IMG/VR virus record: IMGVR_UViG_3300018080_000456
Location: 1 to 29,859 of that record
From: a virus
DNA length: 29,859 nucleotides
Reading direction: 5' to 3' (one strand)
Under the pieces are notes generated by a model. It was not told where the DNA came from, searched no databases, and worked only from the letters and a program-made list of their open reading frames with translations. The translations under genes and the position numbers were made by a program. Of this stretch, positions 1-7,938 are shown one piece after another (position 1 is the stretch's first letter; every line of letters starts with the position of its first letter).

Positions 1-564
1 GGGACGCTGCTGTTGGCTTCTGCGGGAGAACTCACTCTCAACGATCAGCACCTCTCTGCTGCCATCCCGATTTCTGAGTCGGGAACGACCGGGCTGGATG
101 CTGCCTTTACTGCGACCTCTATCGTTGGCGCTCTCAACGAGCTGAAGGGTGGCGCTACCGACGAGTACACCTCTTGGTACGCGCAGCCGGACGAGGACCT
201 GACGGCAGGTCAGCCTGTCACGGCGTACAACTCGGGGACGAATGGAATCATTTCGGTTGCGGACGCCAACGATGCGAACAAGAAGTACGGTCTCTGTGGT
301 GTTTGCGTGACCGGGGCCACCACGGCCAGCGGTGACGATGCTGAGATCGCCACCACGGGTGTGGTCGACGTTACTTCGAACGCTTCGGAGACGTGGTCGG
401 CGGGTGATGCGGTGTACCTGGACACCAACGCCGGGTGTGCCACCACGACCGCTCCGAGTACGTCGGGGGATGTGGTTCAGAGGTTGGGTTGGGCGACCGG
501 TGATTCCGGTGCTACCACTTCGCACGAGATCGTTCTGGCCATTGGCGAGCCGACCCTCGTCTAG
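1..564 (+). CDS. Virion surface/fibre-like protein, 5'-truncated
   Basis: The frame is open from base 1, so the true start lies upstream; the TTG at 13 is only an internal codon. At least 187 residues are present. The first residues (GTLLLAS) resemble the GTILLASASG repeat in the next protein, and TSIVGALNELK (about residues 39-49) is a linker type common in phage fibre and surface proteins. The C-terminal two thirds is rich in Gly, Thr, Ala and Asp with no long hydrophobic or charged helix, and its pattern (TAGQPV... GDAVYL... VVQRLGWA) resembles the small beta-barrel capsid-cement or fibre-tip domains of tailed phages. It ends in TAG, 23 bp before the next gene. A virion location is inferred from composition and position; the exact role is unknown. 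Confidence 0.6.
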   Translation, partial: GTLLLASAGELTLNDQHLSAAIPISESGTTGLDAAFTATSIVGALNELKGGATDEYTSWYAQPDEDLTAGQPVTAYNSGTNGIISVADANDANKKYGLCGVCVTGATTASGDDAEIATTGVVDVTSNASETWSAGDAVYLDTNAGCATTTAPSTSGDVVQRLGWATGDSGATTSHEIVLAIGEPTLV

Positions 565-587
565 GCCAGAAGCTCTGAGGAGCTTTC

Positions 588-3128
588 ATGGCTGACAGGT
601 ACCTCTACGGTTCGATTTCTAGTCCTTCTGCCGGGGAGTTGACACGGGTCCGTCTCGCTGAGTCGGATCGTGCGCTCCTCGGCGGTTTGGTACGAGGTTC
701 TGCTTCCGTCGATCTCGGTTCAGGAGGCGCGGTCGAGCTAACGGGGGTCGCTACTTCCAAGTTCCTCGTCGACAACTCCGGTTCGAACCTTGAGCTTGGG
801 GTTGCGGGCGGCGGTGCTCAGAAGGTCGAAATCTTCTCAGAGGGGACAGGCGCTGATTCGATCAAGCTCGGTACTTCAGCCGGTATCGATGTTGGTTCGG
901 GCCTGACCACTTCTTTCAGTTACAACAATACCGAGGGCGCGGGTGAGCTTCTGGTGAAGCGCAACAACGTGACCCTCTTGACCTTCAACCAGAGCGGTGG
1001 CGTCACTTTCGACCTTCCGCTCAGCCAAGACTTCGACGTGACCGTCTCGAACGGCGGTGCCATGAACTTCAACTCGGGTTCCGGCACCATCTTGTTGGCG
1101 TCTGCGAGTGGTACAGTGGATATCGATGCCGGGGCCAATTTCGATGTCGACGTCGATGGCTGGATCGGTTTGGATACTTCAGGCACCGGTACCATACTAC
1201 TTCGCACCGTAGACGGTCTAGTTAAGCTACACGCGGGAACCGATGCCTCTTCTGTTGCAAATGTGGAACTGGATGCGGGGGGTTCCATTCTACTAGACTA
1301 TCGGGCTAATGATACTGGTACCGAGGAATTCACGGTTAGTAGGAACGGTACGGGTGTTCTCACTTGCAGCTCTACGGGGTCGGTAGCTGCGTACCCTGTC
1401 TCGGGCCAAGATCTTATTCTTAATCCTTCTGGGGGTGGTGATTGCGATATTCAAATCGGAGTGGGTGGAGGAGCTTTTAAGATCTCTGGTAGCGATGCTT
1501 TTGCGCTCGTTACGCTGGGGGGTTCTACGACGTGGAACTACGGGGGCAGTTCCGGTTCGTTTTCCTTGCAGCGGGCGAGCGGTAATATCTTCGCGATCAC
1601 CACAGCAGGGCAGGTGGACATCACACCTGTCAGTGGTCAAGACCTGAACCAGACCACGGCAGGTGCGGGTAGCATCACTCTCACTTCCGGAGATGATTTT
1701 TCTGTTGATGCAAACGACGACCTCACGCTGACCTATGATAGCGGGGACTCTACTGGAGATTTTTCTGTTGTTCGGAACTCCAATACGATTCTGAGCGGGG
1801 ACCACGCAGGGACTCTCAAGATTCAGAGACGCATCGTCTTCCCCAGAGACGGTACGGAACTGGCGACGTACTTGAACTCGACGAGCAACTATACGGTCAT
1901 CCTTGATCCGTCATTCACCTACTCGTTGACCCATACTAGCGTCCTTCAGGTTCGAGGGAACACGAGGGTCATGGGTTCGACCCGCTTCGGTTCGACAGCT
2001 ACGGTAACGATCAGCCTGGACACCAACAACGCCAACAACTACTTGGAGGTCACTGATCAGGTGATCTTCGAGAACGTTCGGTTTGCTTCGTCTGCGTGGG
2101 ACAGCACCACTTCTTCTCCTCCCTACGCCATCAAGTTCTCGTCAGGGGCGCAAGGGAGCATGGTGTCGAACTGCACGTTTGCTGCCAATCTTCGGGTGAA
2201 TCCTGCTGCTACGGATTGCTGTCTGCTCTTCTTGGACGACGTCGAAGACCTCACCATAGCGAACAACAAGGGCATCCAGTGCTCGGCCAACTGGTTCGTT
2301 CGAGGGGACCACACGGTGGGCCGGTGCTCGAACATCGACATCCTCAACAACCAAGTCGACAGCTACCCGACGAACAACAGCTCGGCGGGTGCAGGTATTT
2401 TCATCCCGCAGGACTCCTACCGTTGGTTGATCACGGGTAACTACCTGAGAGCCGATACCGGAGGGGACGTGGACGATGGCTGTTGCGTCTACATCGAGTC
2501 CGACTCAGGGCTCGACTGTGGGCGTCACCTCATAGAGGGGAACCATCTCGAAAGGGTCTCGAACTCAGGGGTGAACACCGCTCCGCTCGTCTACGTGGGT
2601 CAGCCCGACGTGACCATCAATGGAAACTACCTACATGGCCGTAGGATCGGTTTCGAGACCACGGGGACGCCTACAGAGGGCTTGGTCGAAGTCTACGCAC
2701 CTCGTTGTGGGATTGTGGGGAACGAGTTCGCTCTGTACAACACTTCTCGCGTTGGCGTACTCGTGTACTACATCGACGCGAACAGCGATGAACTCAAGGG
2801 TACCGTTGTCAACAGCAACCGCTTCACCGGTATCCACGGAACCGCGACTTCTGACGGACACGGCATCTACCTCCTTGAGAGTGGTGCCGACCCGGCGACC
2901 TACGCTATCGGGGGGAGCGCCAACGGCAATTTCTTCGATGGTGACGACAAGAGGTACTGCCACGGCCTAACGGCTGAGACGGGAACAAATGGTAAGCCCG
3001 AACTGTGGTCGGTAGTCGGGAACTCCATGTACCAAGACTCGGGATCGAATGACGGTATGTCCGAGACCGCCACGTCTTCCCAGTGGGGTACTTCTTCGGT
3101 GGTAGCCAACAACGCCACTCAGTCATGA
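588..3128 (+). CDS. Tail fibre / appendage protein with beta-helix region
   Basis: 846 residues. The ATG at 588 follows GAGGAG at a good distance. Residues 1-400 are a series of short beta-strand repeats (GSGTILLAS, GTGTILLRT, GSILLDY, GAGSITLTSGDDF) of the kind seen in intertwined trimeric fibre shafts. From about residue 420 (RDGTELATYLNS) the protein changes to a ladder of Asn-rich turns (ISNN/ILNNQ/ITGNY/IEGNH/INGNY/VVNSN spaced about 25-40 residues), typical of right-handed parallel beta-helix (pectate-lyase-like) domains of phage receptor-binding or polysaccharide-degrading proteins. The last 80 residues look like a separate cap. No catalytic residues can be assigned by eye, so depolymerase activity is only possible. 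Finding it upstream of the portal is unusual, as fibres generally follow the baseplate genes; a capsid fibre is an alternative. Confidence 0.7.
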   Translation: MADRYLYGSISSPSAGELTRVRLAESDRALLGGLVRGSASVDLGSGGAVELTGVATSKFLVDNSGSNLELGVAGGGAQKVEIFSEGTGADSIKLGTSAGIDVGSGLTTSFSYNNTEGAGELLVKRNNVTLLTFNQSGGVTFDLPLSQDFDVTVSNGGAMNFNSGSGTILLASASGTVDIDAGANFDVDVDGWIGLDTSGTGTILLRTVDGLVKLHAGTDASSVANVELDAGGSILLDYRANDTGTEEFTVSRNGTGVLTCSSTGSVAAYPVSGQDLILNPSGGGDCDIQIGVGGGAFKISGSDAFALVTLGGSTTWNYGGSSGSFSLQRASGNIFAITTAGQVDITPVSGQDLNQTTAGAGSITLTSGDDFSVDANDDLTLTYDSGDSTGDFSVVRNSNTILSGDHAGTLKIQRRIVFPRDGTELATYLNSTSNYTVILDPSFTYSLTHTSVLQVRGNTRVMGSTRFGSTATVTISLDTNNANNYLEVTDQVIFENVRFASSAWDSTTSSPPYAIKFSSGAQGSMVSNCTFAANLRVNPAATDCCLLFLDDVEDLTIANNKGIQCSANWFVRGDHTVGRCSNIDILNNQVDSYPTNNSSAGAGIFIPQDSYRWLITGNYLRADTGGDVDDGCCVYIESDSGLDCGRHLIEGNHLERVSNSGVNTAPLVYVGQPDVTINGNYLHGRRIGFETTGTPTEGLVEVYAPRCGIVGNEFALYNTSRVGVLVYYIDANSDELKGTVVNSNRFTGIHGTATSDGHGIYLLESGADPATYAIGGSANGNFFDGDDKRYCHGLTAETGTNGKPELWSVVGNSMYQDSGSNDGMSETATSSQWGTSSVVANNATQS

Positions 3129-3194
3129 TAGGGGTAGATCGGGAAGGTGTTCTTGTATATTAGGGAGTAGAACACTTTACCCAAGGAGAACGCC
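3129..3194 (+). promoter_or_regulatory. Possible weak promoter in 66-bp gap
   Basis: TATATT at 3156-3161 could be a -10 box. The nearest relative of the conserved TARAAT block found at the other three sites is TAGATC at 3135-3140, but the spacing is only 15 bp and the CCC extension is missing. The region also contains AAGGAGAA directly before the ATG at 3195, a strong Shine-Dalgarno. Promoter function is a guess. Confidence 0.25.
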
Positions 3195-3551
3195 ATGTCT
3201 GACAAGAAGAAGCCCGACCTCACCCCTGTCGAAGACAAGCCCAACGACGAGAATCCCACCACTGAGGAGCCGGTCTCTCCTCGTAGGGCCGTCGTGAAGC
3301 TCAACCGCGCCCATCGTGCGGAGGTTCGGTTGGCGTACATGACCATCACTGAGGCCGAGACTCGGTTCCGCTCGGCCCAGGATGCCATGCGTACGGCGCA
3401 GACCAACGTCATGAGCGCGAGGGACGACTCGGTGAAGGTCCAGCAGCAGATCCTGCGGGAGCTGAACCTGTCGCCTGACAACCAAGTCGACGTGGAGCGC
3501 CTCGTGGTCGTACCTCCGCAGGGAGAGAGCTACGTGAAGGAAAATGGCTAA
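3195..3551 (+). CDS. Small charged protein with helical core, unknown
   Basis: 118 residues; ATG at 3195 after AAGGAGAACGCC. The N-terminal 30 residues are disordered-looking and rich in Lys, Pro, Asp and Glu; residues 40-95 (VKLNRAHRAEVRLAYMT onward) form a predicted amphipathic helix or coiled coil with heptad-like Ala/Leu/Val spacing. The C-terminus overlaps the portal start by 8 bp (ATGGCTAA), so the two are probably translationally coupled. I do not recognise a family. Its place directly before the portal suggests a head-assembly helper or minor structural protein, but that rests on position alone. Confidence 0.7.
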   Translation: MSDKKKPDLTPVEDKPNDENPTTEEPVSPRRAVVKLNRAHRAEVRLAYMTITEAETRFRSAQDAMRTAQTNVMSARDDSVKVQQQILRELNLSPDNQVDVERLVVVPPQGESYVKENG

Positions 3552-6500
3552 TTTCGTTCCGACCCGTCGTGGGGAAGTCTTCAAGCCCCGCATCGTCTCT
3601 TCAGACCCCTCTTACGGTCGCAGGGAGCTAGCGGCGAGCGTTCTACCCAAGAACGCCACGCTGGCCCCCTCTGCGGGCCGTCGGGAGGCCGCAGGCTTCT
3701 TCGGTGGCAACATGCCGATGGGGGTATCTCCGTACCCGTCCGGGGGTGGTGGGAGCGCCATGTACCACATGCAGCGCCCCTACATGCCTGGAGTCGAATC
3801 TCCTGACCGAGTCCAGTACCCGAAGACTCGTCAGGAGGCCAACAGAGCCTGGCGACTGTTTCACGAAACGGACCCCATCTTCGGGACTGCCGTGGACATG
3901 TATGCCGAGATGCTGGTCAGCGATTTTGACATTTCTGTCGGGGACGAGAAGAGCCGAGAGATCCGGGACACGCTGGAGTACATGTGCCAGGTCTCGCATC
4001 TCATGGATCGGTTACGATATATAATCAAAGAGTACTTGGTCATGGGGGAGGCGATCCCTCACTGCTTCTTTGATGACAGCCTCGGTATCTGGACCTACAT
4101 CGCCATGCACAACCCGGACTACATCGACGTTGTCGATGCTCCGGTGGTCAACATGGACCCGATCATCAACTTCGTGCCTGACGAGGAGCTTCGGCGCATG
4201 CTCGCGGACGGATCTCCCGAGGCCAGGGAGTTCCGGTCGAGGTTGCCGGCGGAGTTCGTGTCCAAGATCATGGCACGGCAGAAGATCCGTCTGTCTCCGT
4301 TGAACACCACGTTCATCGCCAGGAAGCTTCATCCCTACCAGGTACGGGGGACTTCTTTGGCGAGCAGGATGTGGCGGATCTTCATGGTCGAGGACGCGGT
4401 GTACAACTCGACCATCGCCACGTATCGGCGTCATGCGGCGCCGGTCAAGGTGCTCAAGCTCGGTGATCCCGCCACGGGGTGGATTCCCGCTCCAGGGGCG
4501 GAGTCGAAGCTCTTGGAGATGCTCAATAGGGCCGAGGTCGATCCTCAGTGTTTCGTCCCCGAGACGCTTGTTACCCTCGGGGACGGTTCTCAGCGCCCCA
4601 TCGGAGACTTGGACATCGGGGACGAGTTGCTCGACAAGGACGGCGCTCCTTGTAGCGTGCTTGCTCTGGAGCGTGAAGGTACTGATCAGCTTGTTGAGAT
4701 CGATGTGGTGGGGTCTCCTTCTATTCGGTGTACCCCGAATCACAAGTGGCCTGTGTGGGGAGGGCCACGGACGTGTTCATGCGGTTGTGGAGAAGTCATC
4801 ACGGGAGGGAACTTCTCCCCCGGTCATGGTACGCATCCCGGAGGTTACCGCTACCAGGAAATGCCTGCGGATGCCCCCAAGAAGACGCAGACGGGGAAGG
4901 TCCGTTTTTTGGAGGGCTTTGACCCCTACCAGAAGCTTCTATCGACCCAGTTGCGCCCTGGGGACTACTTGATGATCCCTCGCCGGTTTGAGGAGAATCG
5001 TCCCGAGAACGTGACGCGCGAAAAGGCGCGTCTGCTCGGGTACTACGTCGCGGAGGGGAATACTGTTGGGGTCTACGAGCGGGAGGACGGCAGTGTCCGG
5101 AAAGGCTTTGAGCTTTCCTTCGGTGCGGACGAAAAGGACACCTTGGTACGGGATGCTTGCTCCATTGTGGAGGCTCTGTGCGATTACCGTCCGGAGGTCT
5201 TCTATGGAGACCGTTCCAACTGCCAGGTGCGTGCTCGCAGGAACGCGAGCATTGATCTTGCTGAATGGCTCGAACTCCACGGAGGTTCTGGGGCTCGGAC
5301 GAAGAGGCTTTCCGGGGAGGTCATGTCGTGGCCGCTTGATCTCAAGTACGAGTTCCTGAAGGGGTACATCGGAGGAGATGGGAGCAGTATTCGGAAGAAG
5401 CCGGGCAGTTCCGGTCGCTATGTTGAGGTTTCGTCTAGCTCTCGCAACCTGATTAATCAGGTGAAGCTGATACTCGCTCAGTGGGGGACGTACGGCAATT
5501 TCAGTGAACGAGAGCAGTCAGAAGAGACTTTCGGTCCTGGTAATGCGCAATATCGCTTGCACGTATACGGTCAGGCTGCTGCGGACCTTTCTCGTGATAT
5601 CTGGGGTTTCGAGTTGCAGGACGTGGAGGGCCGTACTCCACGTCAGTGGTGGACCGACAACGACTACCTGTATGTGAAGGTTCGTGGCGTGAAGGTCGTG
5701 GAATGCGAGGAGCCGCAGACCGTGGTCAACATGACGGTCAGCGGAGATCACTCTTACCTCACTGATTGTATTGGAACCCGGAATAGCTGGCTGATCTACC
5801 ACTACGGCATCAACTTCGAGGCCTGGGGTACGAACGACCGCGCGGTCACCATCAACAAGGAGCACGACGTAATCGAGAAGGTCAAGCTCCTCGCGCTGGG
5901 CCTCTCGAAGTCCTTCATGACGGGGGAGGTCACCTATGCCTGCTCTGTCGACGGAACTTCTGTGCGTCTTAGTGACGGTTCATATAGCGAGATCCAGGAT
6001 ATACAGCGCGGGGACGTCGTCGTGGATCGGTTTGGACATCCCCGTGGAGTTACGGATGTCCTGAAGTACCCGTCTCCCGACGAGATGGTGAAGCTCACGC
6101 TCTACGGTGATCGAGAGCTGACTCTTACGGATAACCACAAGCTCCCTGTTTTCACTCGACCGCATGAGTGTCTCTGTGGGTGCGGAGAGGATCTTGGGGA
6201 CGCTAAGGCGACCAGTGGAGGTCGCCGGAAGTGGCGTTCTTTCTCACCTCAGCACCACAAACTCTCGATGCGCGGTGGTCGCGACCGAGAGTGGGTCGAC
6301 TACATGCACGGAGATAGGGTCATCGCTTCTTTCCCCGCTGAGCACGAGCCTTTCCAGCGCTTGCGCGCGGATGAGGTTCGGGTGGGGGACTGGTTGATGA
6401 TTCCGCGTGGGTTCGAGGAGTGCGGGGTAGAGGCAACTCCGGGGAATCTAGCCAGGGCGAGATTGCTGGGGTACTACACGGCGGAAGGCTCTACGGATTT

Positions 6501-7938
6501 CACCGCGTCTGACTCAGGTAACAAGGTAACGCGGTTCTCGTTCGGGCGTGTCGACTGCGCCAAGGAGAGCTTCTACGTTGCCGATGTCGCAGAAATCTTG
6601 GAGTCGCTCGGGCATCTTTGTACGATCCAGAGAAACCTGAAGCATCCTGAATCGGAAGCCCCATCCTACACGGTCTACGTCCCGACAGCCGCTACCGGGA
6701 TGAGCAACTATTTGGAGAGCCGAGCTGGGAAAGGTAGCGACTCTAAGAACTTCTCGTCGGAAGTGATGGGTTGGGGTCTGGAGCTGAAGCGGGAACTCTT
6801 GAAGGGGATGTATCGCGGGGACGGTTATCTCTTCAAGCAAGGTAACCGCCTCGATGTTGTGTACACGACGACCTCGACGCAGCTGATGCGGCAGCTCGAA
6901 GTGATCCTCACCCAGTTGGGCTACTCTTGCTACGTGCACACTTCTCCGGAGCGTGAGGACGAGAAGGGCTACGTTCACAAGGAGTGCCATTACATCACCT
7001 GTGCGGGAAAGCAGGCTCGCTCTCTTGCGGAACTCATCTGGTCGGACGTTCCCGATGTGTGGGCCGGTATCGACCGGGAGGGGTTCGACCGCGACGACTG
7101 CCAGGGTGAGCGTCACGAAGTCTTCGTGGACGATGAGTTCGTTTACCTTCCGGTGAAGTCGGTAGAGGTTGTTAGGGTCGATCAAGAGGCTCACCCCTAC
7201 GTGTACAGTCTCACGGTGGAGGAGACCAGCAGCTACACGCTCGACAACATCGCTTCGTTCAACTCCGCCAAGTCCGGTCTCCAGGTTTTCCTACGTAGGT
7301 TGCTGTCTCTGCGGCAGTTCCTGGAGAACATGTGGCTCTACCCCAAGTACTTCCGGCCGATCTCCGAGATCAACGAGTGGACCACCTCTTCTCCGAGTGA
7401 GGTCAACCACAAGTACCGAATCAAGCGCACAGCTCAGGAGATCCAGGAGCAAAACCTGGTTCTGATGCCGACGGTCAAGTGGAAGAACAAGCTCGACCCC
7501 AGCGTGGACCAAGATCTGCTCAACGCGTACAAGATGCTTGAGCAAGGCTTCGGGATCAAGCTGTCCAAGTCCACGGTGACGTCGGCTGTCGGCGTAGACT
7601 GGCAGGACGAGCTGGACAAGAGCCTGCGCGAGTTCAAGAGCGCCGAGGAGATGAAGAAGCAGACCCTGGGCAAGGCTGACCTCCAGAAGTACGAGCAGCA
7701 GGGTGGTCCGCAGGGTGCGCAACCTCCGGGGACTCCTGGTGCAGGTGCGAAGCCTCCAGCAGCCGCAGGTAAGCCTCCAGGGGGCGCAGCCCCTGCCGGA
7801 GGTGCTGGGGGTGGTCTTCTGGCTCCTGGTGGCATGAACGACGCTTCACAGCCTCCTGGTAGCGCTGAGGGCGGCGGAGTTCTCCAGGAGACCATCGAGT
7901 CGCCTTCCGGTGGCGGATTGCCGACCGGTGTCGGTTAG
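3544..7938 (+). CDS. Portal protein precursor, interrupted by two inteins
   Basis: The reading frame encodes 1464 residues, but residues 336-747 and 800-1240 are inteins. The joined exteins (335 + 52 + 224) give a 611-residue portal, a normal size for the dodecameric vertex ring through which DNA is packaged and ejected. Extein sequence such as ANRAWRLFHETDPIFGTAVD, YHYGINFEAW, the junction VTYA/SAKSG and LPTVKWKNKL-like helical segments, followed by a long Pro/Gly/Ala-rich tail (about residues 1380-1464), fit portal proteins of large myoviruses. Both inteins sit in the most conserved parts of the extein, with Ser as the +1 residue (S748, S1241). The start ATG overlaps the preceding gene by 8 bp. 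It is followed by a MuF-like gene, the usual portal neighbour. Splicing itself is inferred. Confidence 0.85.
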   Translation: MANFVPTRRGEVFKPRIVSSDPSYGRRELAASVLPKNATLAPSAGRREAAGFFGGNMPMGVSPYPSGGGGSAMYHMQRPYMPGVESPDRVQYPKTRQEANRAWRLFHETDPIFGTAVDMYAEMLVSDFDISVGDEKSREIRDTLEYMCQVSHLMDRLRYIIKEYLVMGEAIPHCFFDDSLGIWTYIAMHNPDYIDVVDAPVVNMDPIINFVPDEELRRMLADGSPEAREFRSRLPAEFVSKIMARQKIRLSPLNTTFIARKLHPYQVRGTSLASRMWRIFMVEDAVYNSTIATYRRHAAPVKVLKLGDPATGWIPAPGAESKLLEMLNRAEVDPQCFVPETLVTLGDGSQRPIGDLDIGDELLDKDGAPCSVLALEREGTDQLVEIDVVGSPSIRCTPNHKWPVWGGPRTCSCGCGEVITGGNFSPGHGTHPGGYRYQEMPADAPKKTQTGKVRFLEGFDPYQKLLSTQLRPGDYLMIPRRFEENRPENVTREKARLLGYYVAEGNTVGVYEREDGSVRKGFELSFGADEKDTLVRDACSIVEALCDYRPEVFYGDRSNCQVRARRNASIDLAEWLELHGGSGARTKRLSGEVMSWPLDLKYEFLKGYIGGDGSSIRKKPGSSGRYVEVSSSSRNLINQVKLILAQWGTYGNFSEREQSEETFGPGNAQYRLHVYGQAAADLSRDIWGFELQDVEGRTPRQWWTDNDYLYVKVRGVKVVECEEPQTVVNMTVSGDHSYLTDCIGTRNSWLIYHYGINFEAWGTNDRAVTINKEHDVIEKVKLLALGLSKSFMTGEVTYACSVDGTSVRLSDGSYSEIQDIQRGDVVVDRFGHPRGVTDVLKYPSPDEMVKLTLYGDRELTLTDNHKLPVFTRPHECLCGCGEDLGDAKATSGGRRKWRSFSPQHHKLSMRGGRDREWVDYMHGDRVIASFPAEHEPFQRLRADEVRVGDWLMIPRGFEECGVEATPGNLARARLLGYYTAEGSTDFTASDSGNKVTRFSFGRVDCAKESFYVADVAEILESLGHLCTIQRNLKHPESEAPSYTVYVPTAATGMSNYLESRAGKGSDSKNFSSEVMGWGLELKRELLKGMYRGDGYLFKQGNRLDVVYTTTSTQLMRQLEVILTQLGYSCYVHTSPEREDEKGYVHKECHYITCAGKQARSLAELIWSDVPDVWAGIDREGFDRDDCQGERHEVFVDDEFVYLPVKSVEVVRVDQEAHPYVYSLTVEETSSYTLDNIASFNSAKSGLQVFLRRLLSLRQFLENMWLYPKYFRPISEINEWTTSSPSEVNHKYRIKRTAQEIQEQNLVLMPTVKWKNKLDPSVDQDLLNAYKMLEQGFGIKLSKSTVTSAVGVDWQDELDKSLREFKSAEEMKKQTLGKADLQKYEQQGGPQGAQPPGTPGAGAKPPAAAGKPPGGAAPAGGAGGGLLAPGGMNDASQPPGSAEGGGVLQETIESPSGGGLPTGVG
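4549..5784 (+). other. Intein 1 in portal gene (412 aa, LAGLIDADG type)
   Basis: Residues 336-747 of the precursor. It begins with Cys (CFVPETLVTLGDGS, block A) and has block B as TPNH (His400). Two LAGLIDADG (DOD) homing-endonuclease motifs are visible: LLGYYVAEG at 497-505, with the acidic residue E504, and FLKGYIGGDG at 604-613, with D612. Block F is VVNMTVSGDHSYLTDC and the C-terminus is GTRN followed by Ser. The penultimate residue is Arg instead of the usual His. Just after block B there is a CSCGCGE motif (C411, C413, C415) with FSPGHGTH about 10 residues later, a possible small metal site. This is a class 1 intein, and both endonuclease acids are retained, so it may still be mobile. 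Confidence 0.9.
5941..7263 (+). other. Intein 2 in portal gene (441 aa, LAGLIDADG type)
   Basis: Residues 800-1240 of the precursor. It starts with Cys (CSVDGTSVRLSDGSYSEI) and has block B as TDNH (His865). The DOD motifs are LLGYYTAEG at 974-982 (E981) and LLKGMYRGDG at 1085-1094 (D1093). The C-terminal region is VYSLTVEETSSYTLDNIASFN followed, after the Asn, by Ser. It therefore lacks both the usual penultimate His (Phe1239 here) and the His of block F. A CLCGCGE motif (C876, C878, C880) with a following FSPQHHK matches the same insertion in intein 1, and the two share motif order and wording (GYYxAEG, EHEPFQRL/DPYQKL, GDWLMIPRGFEE/GDYLMIPRRFEE), so they are probably related by descent. Splicing efficiency is uncertain given the missing His residues. 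Confidence 0.88.
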
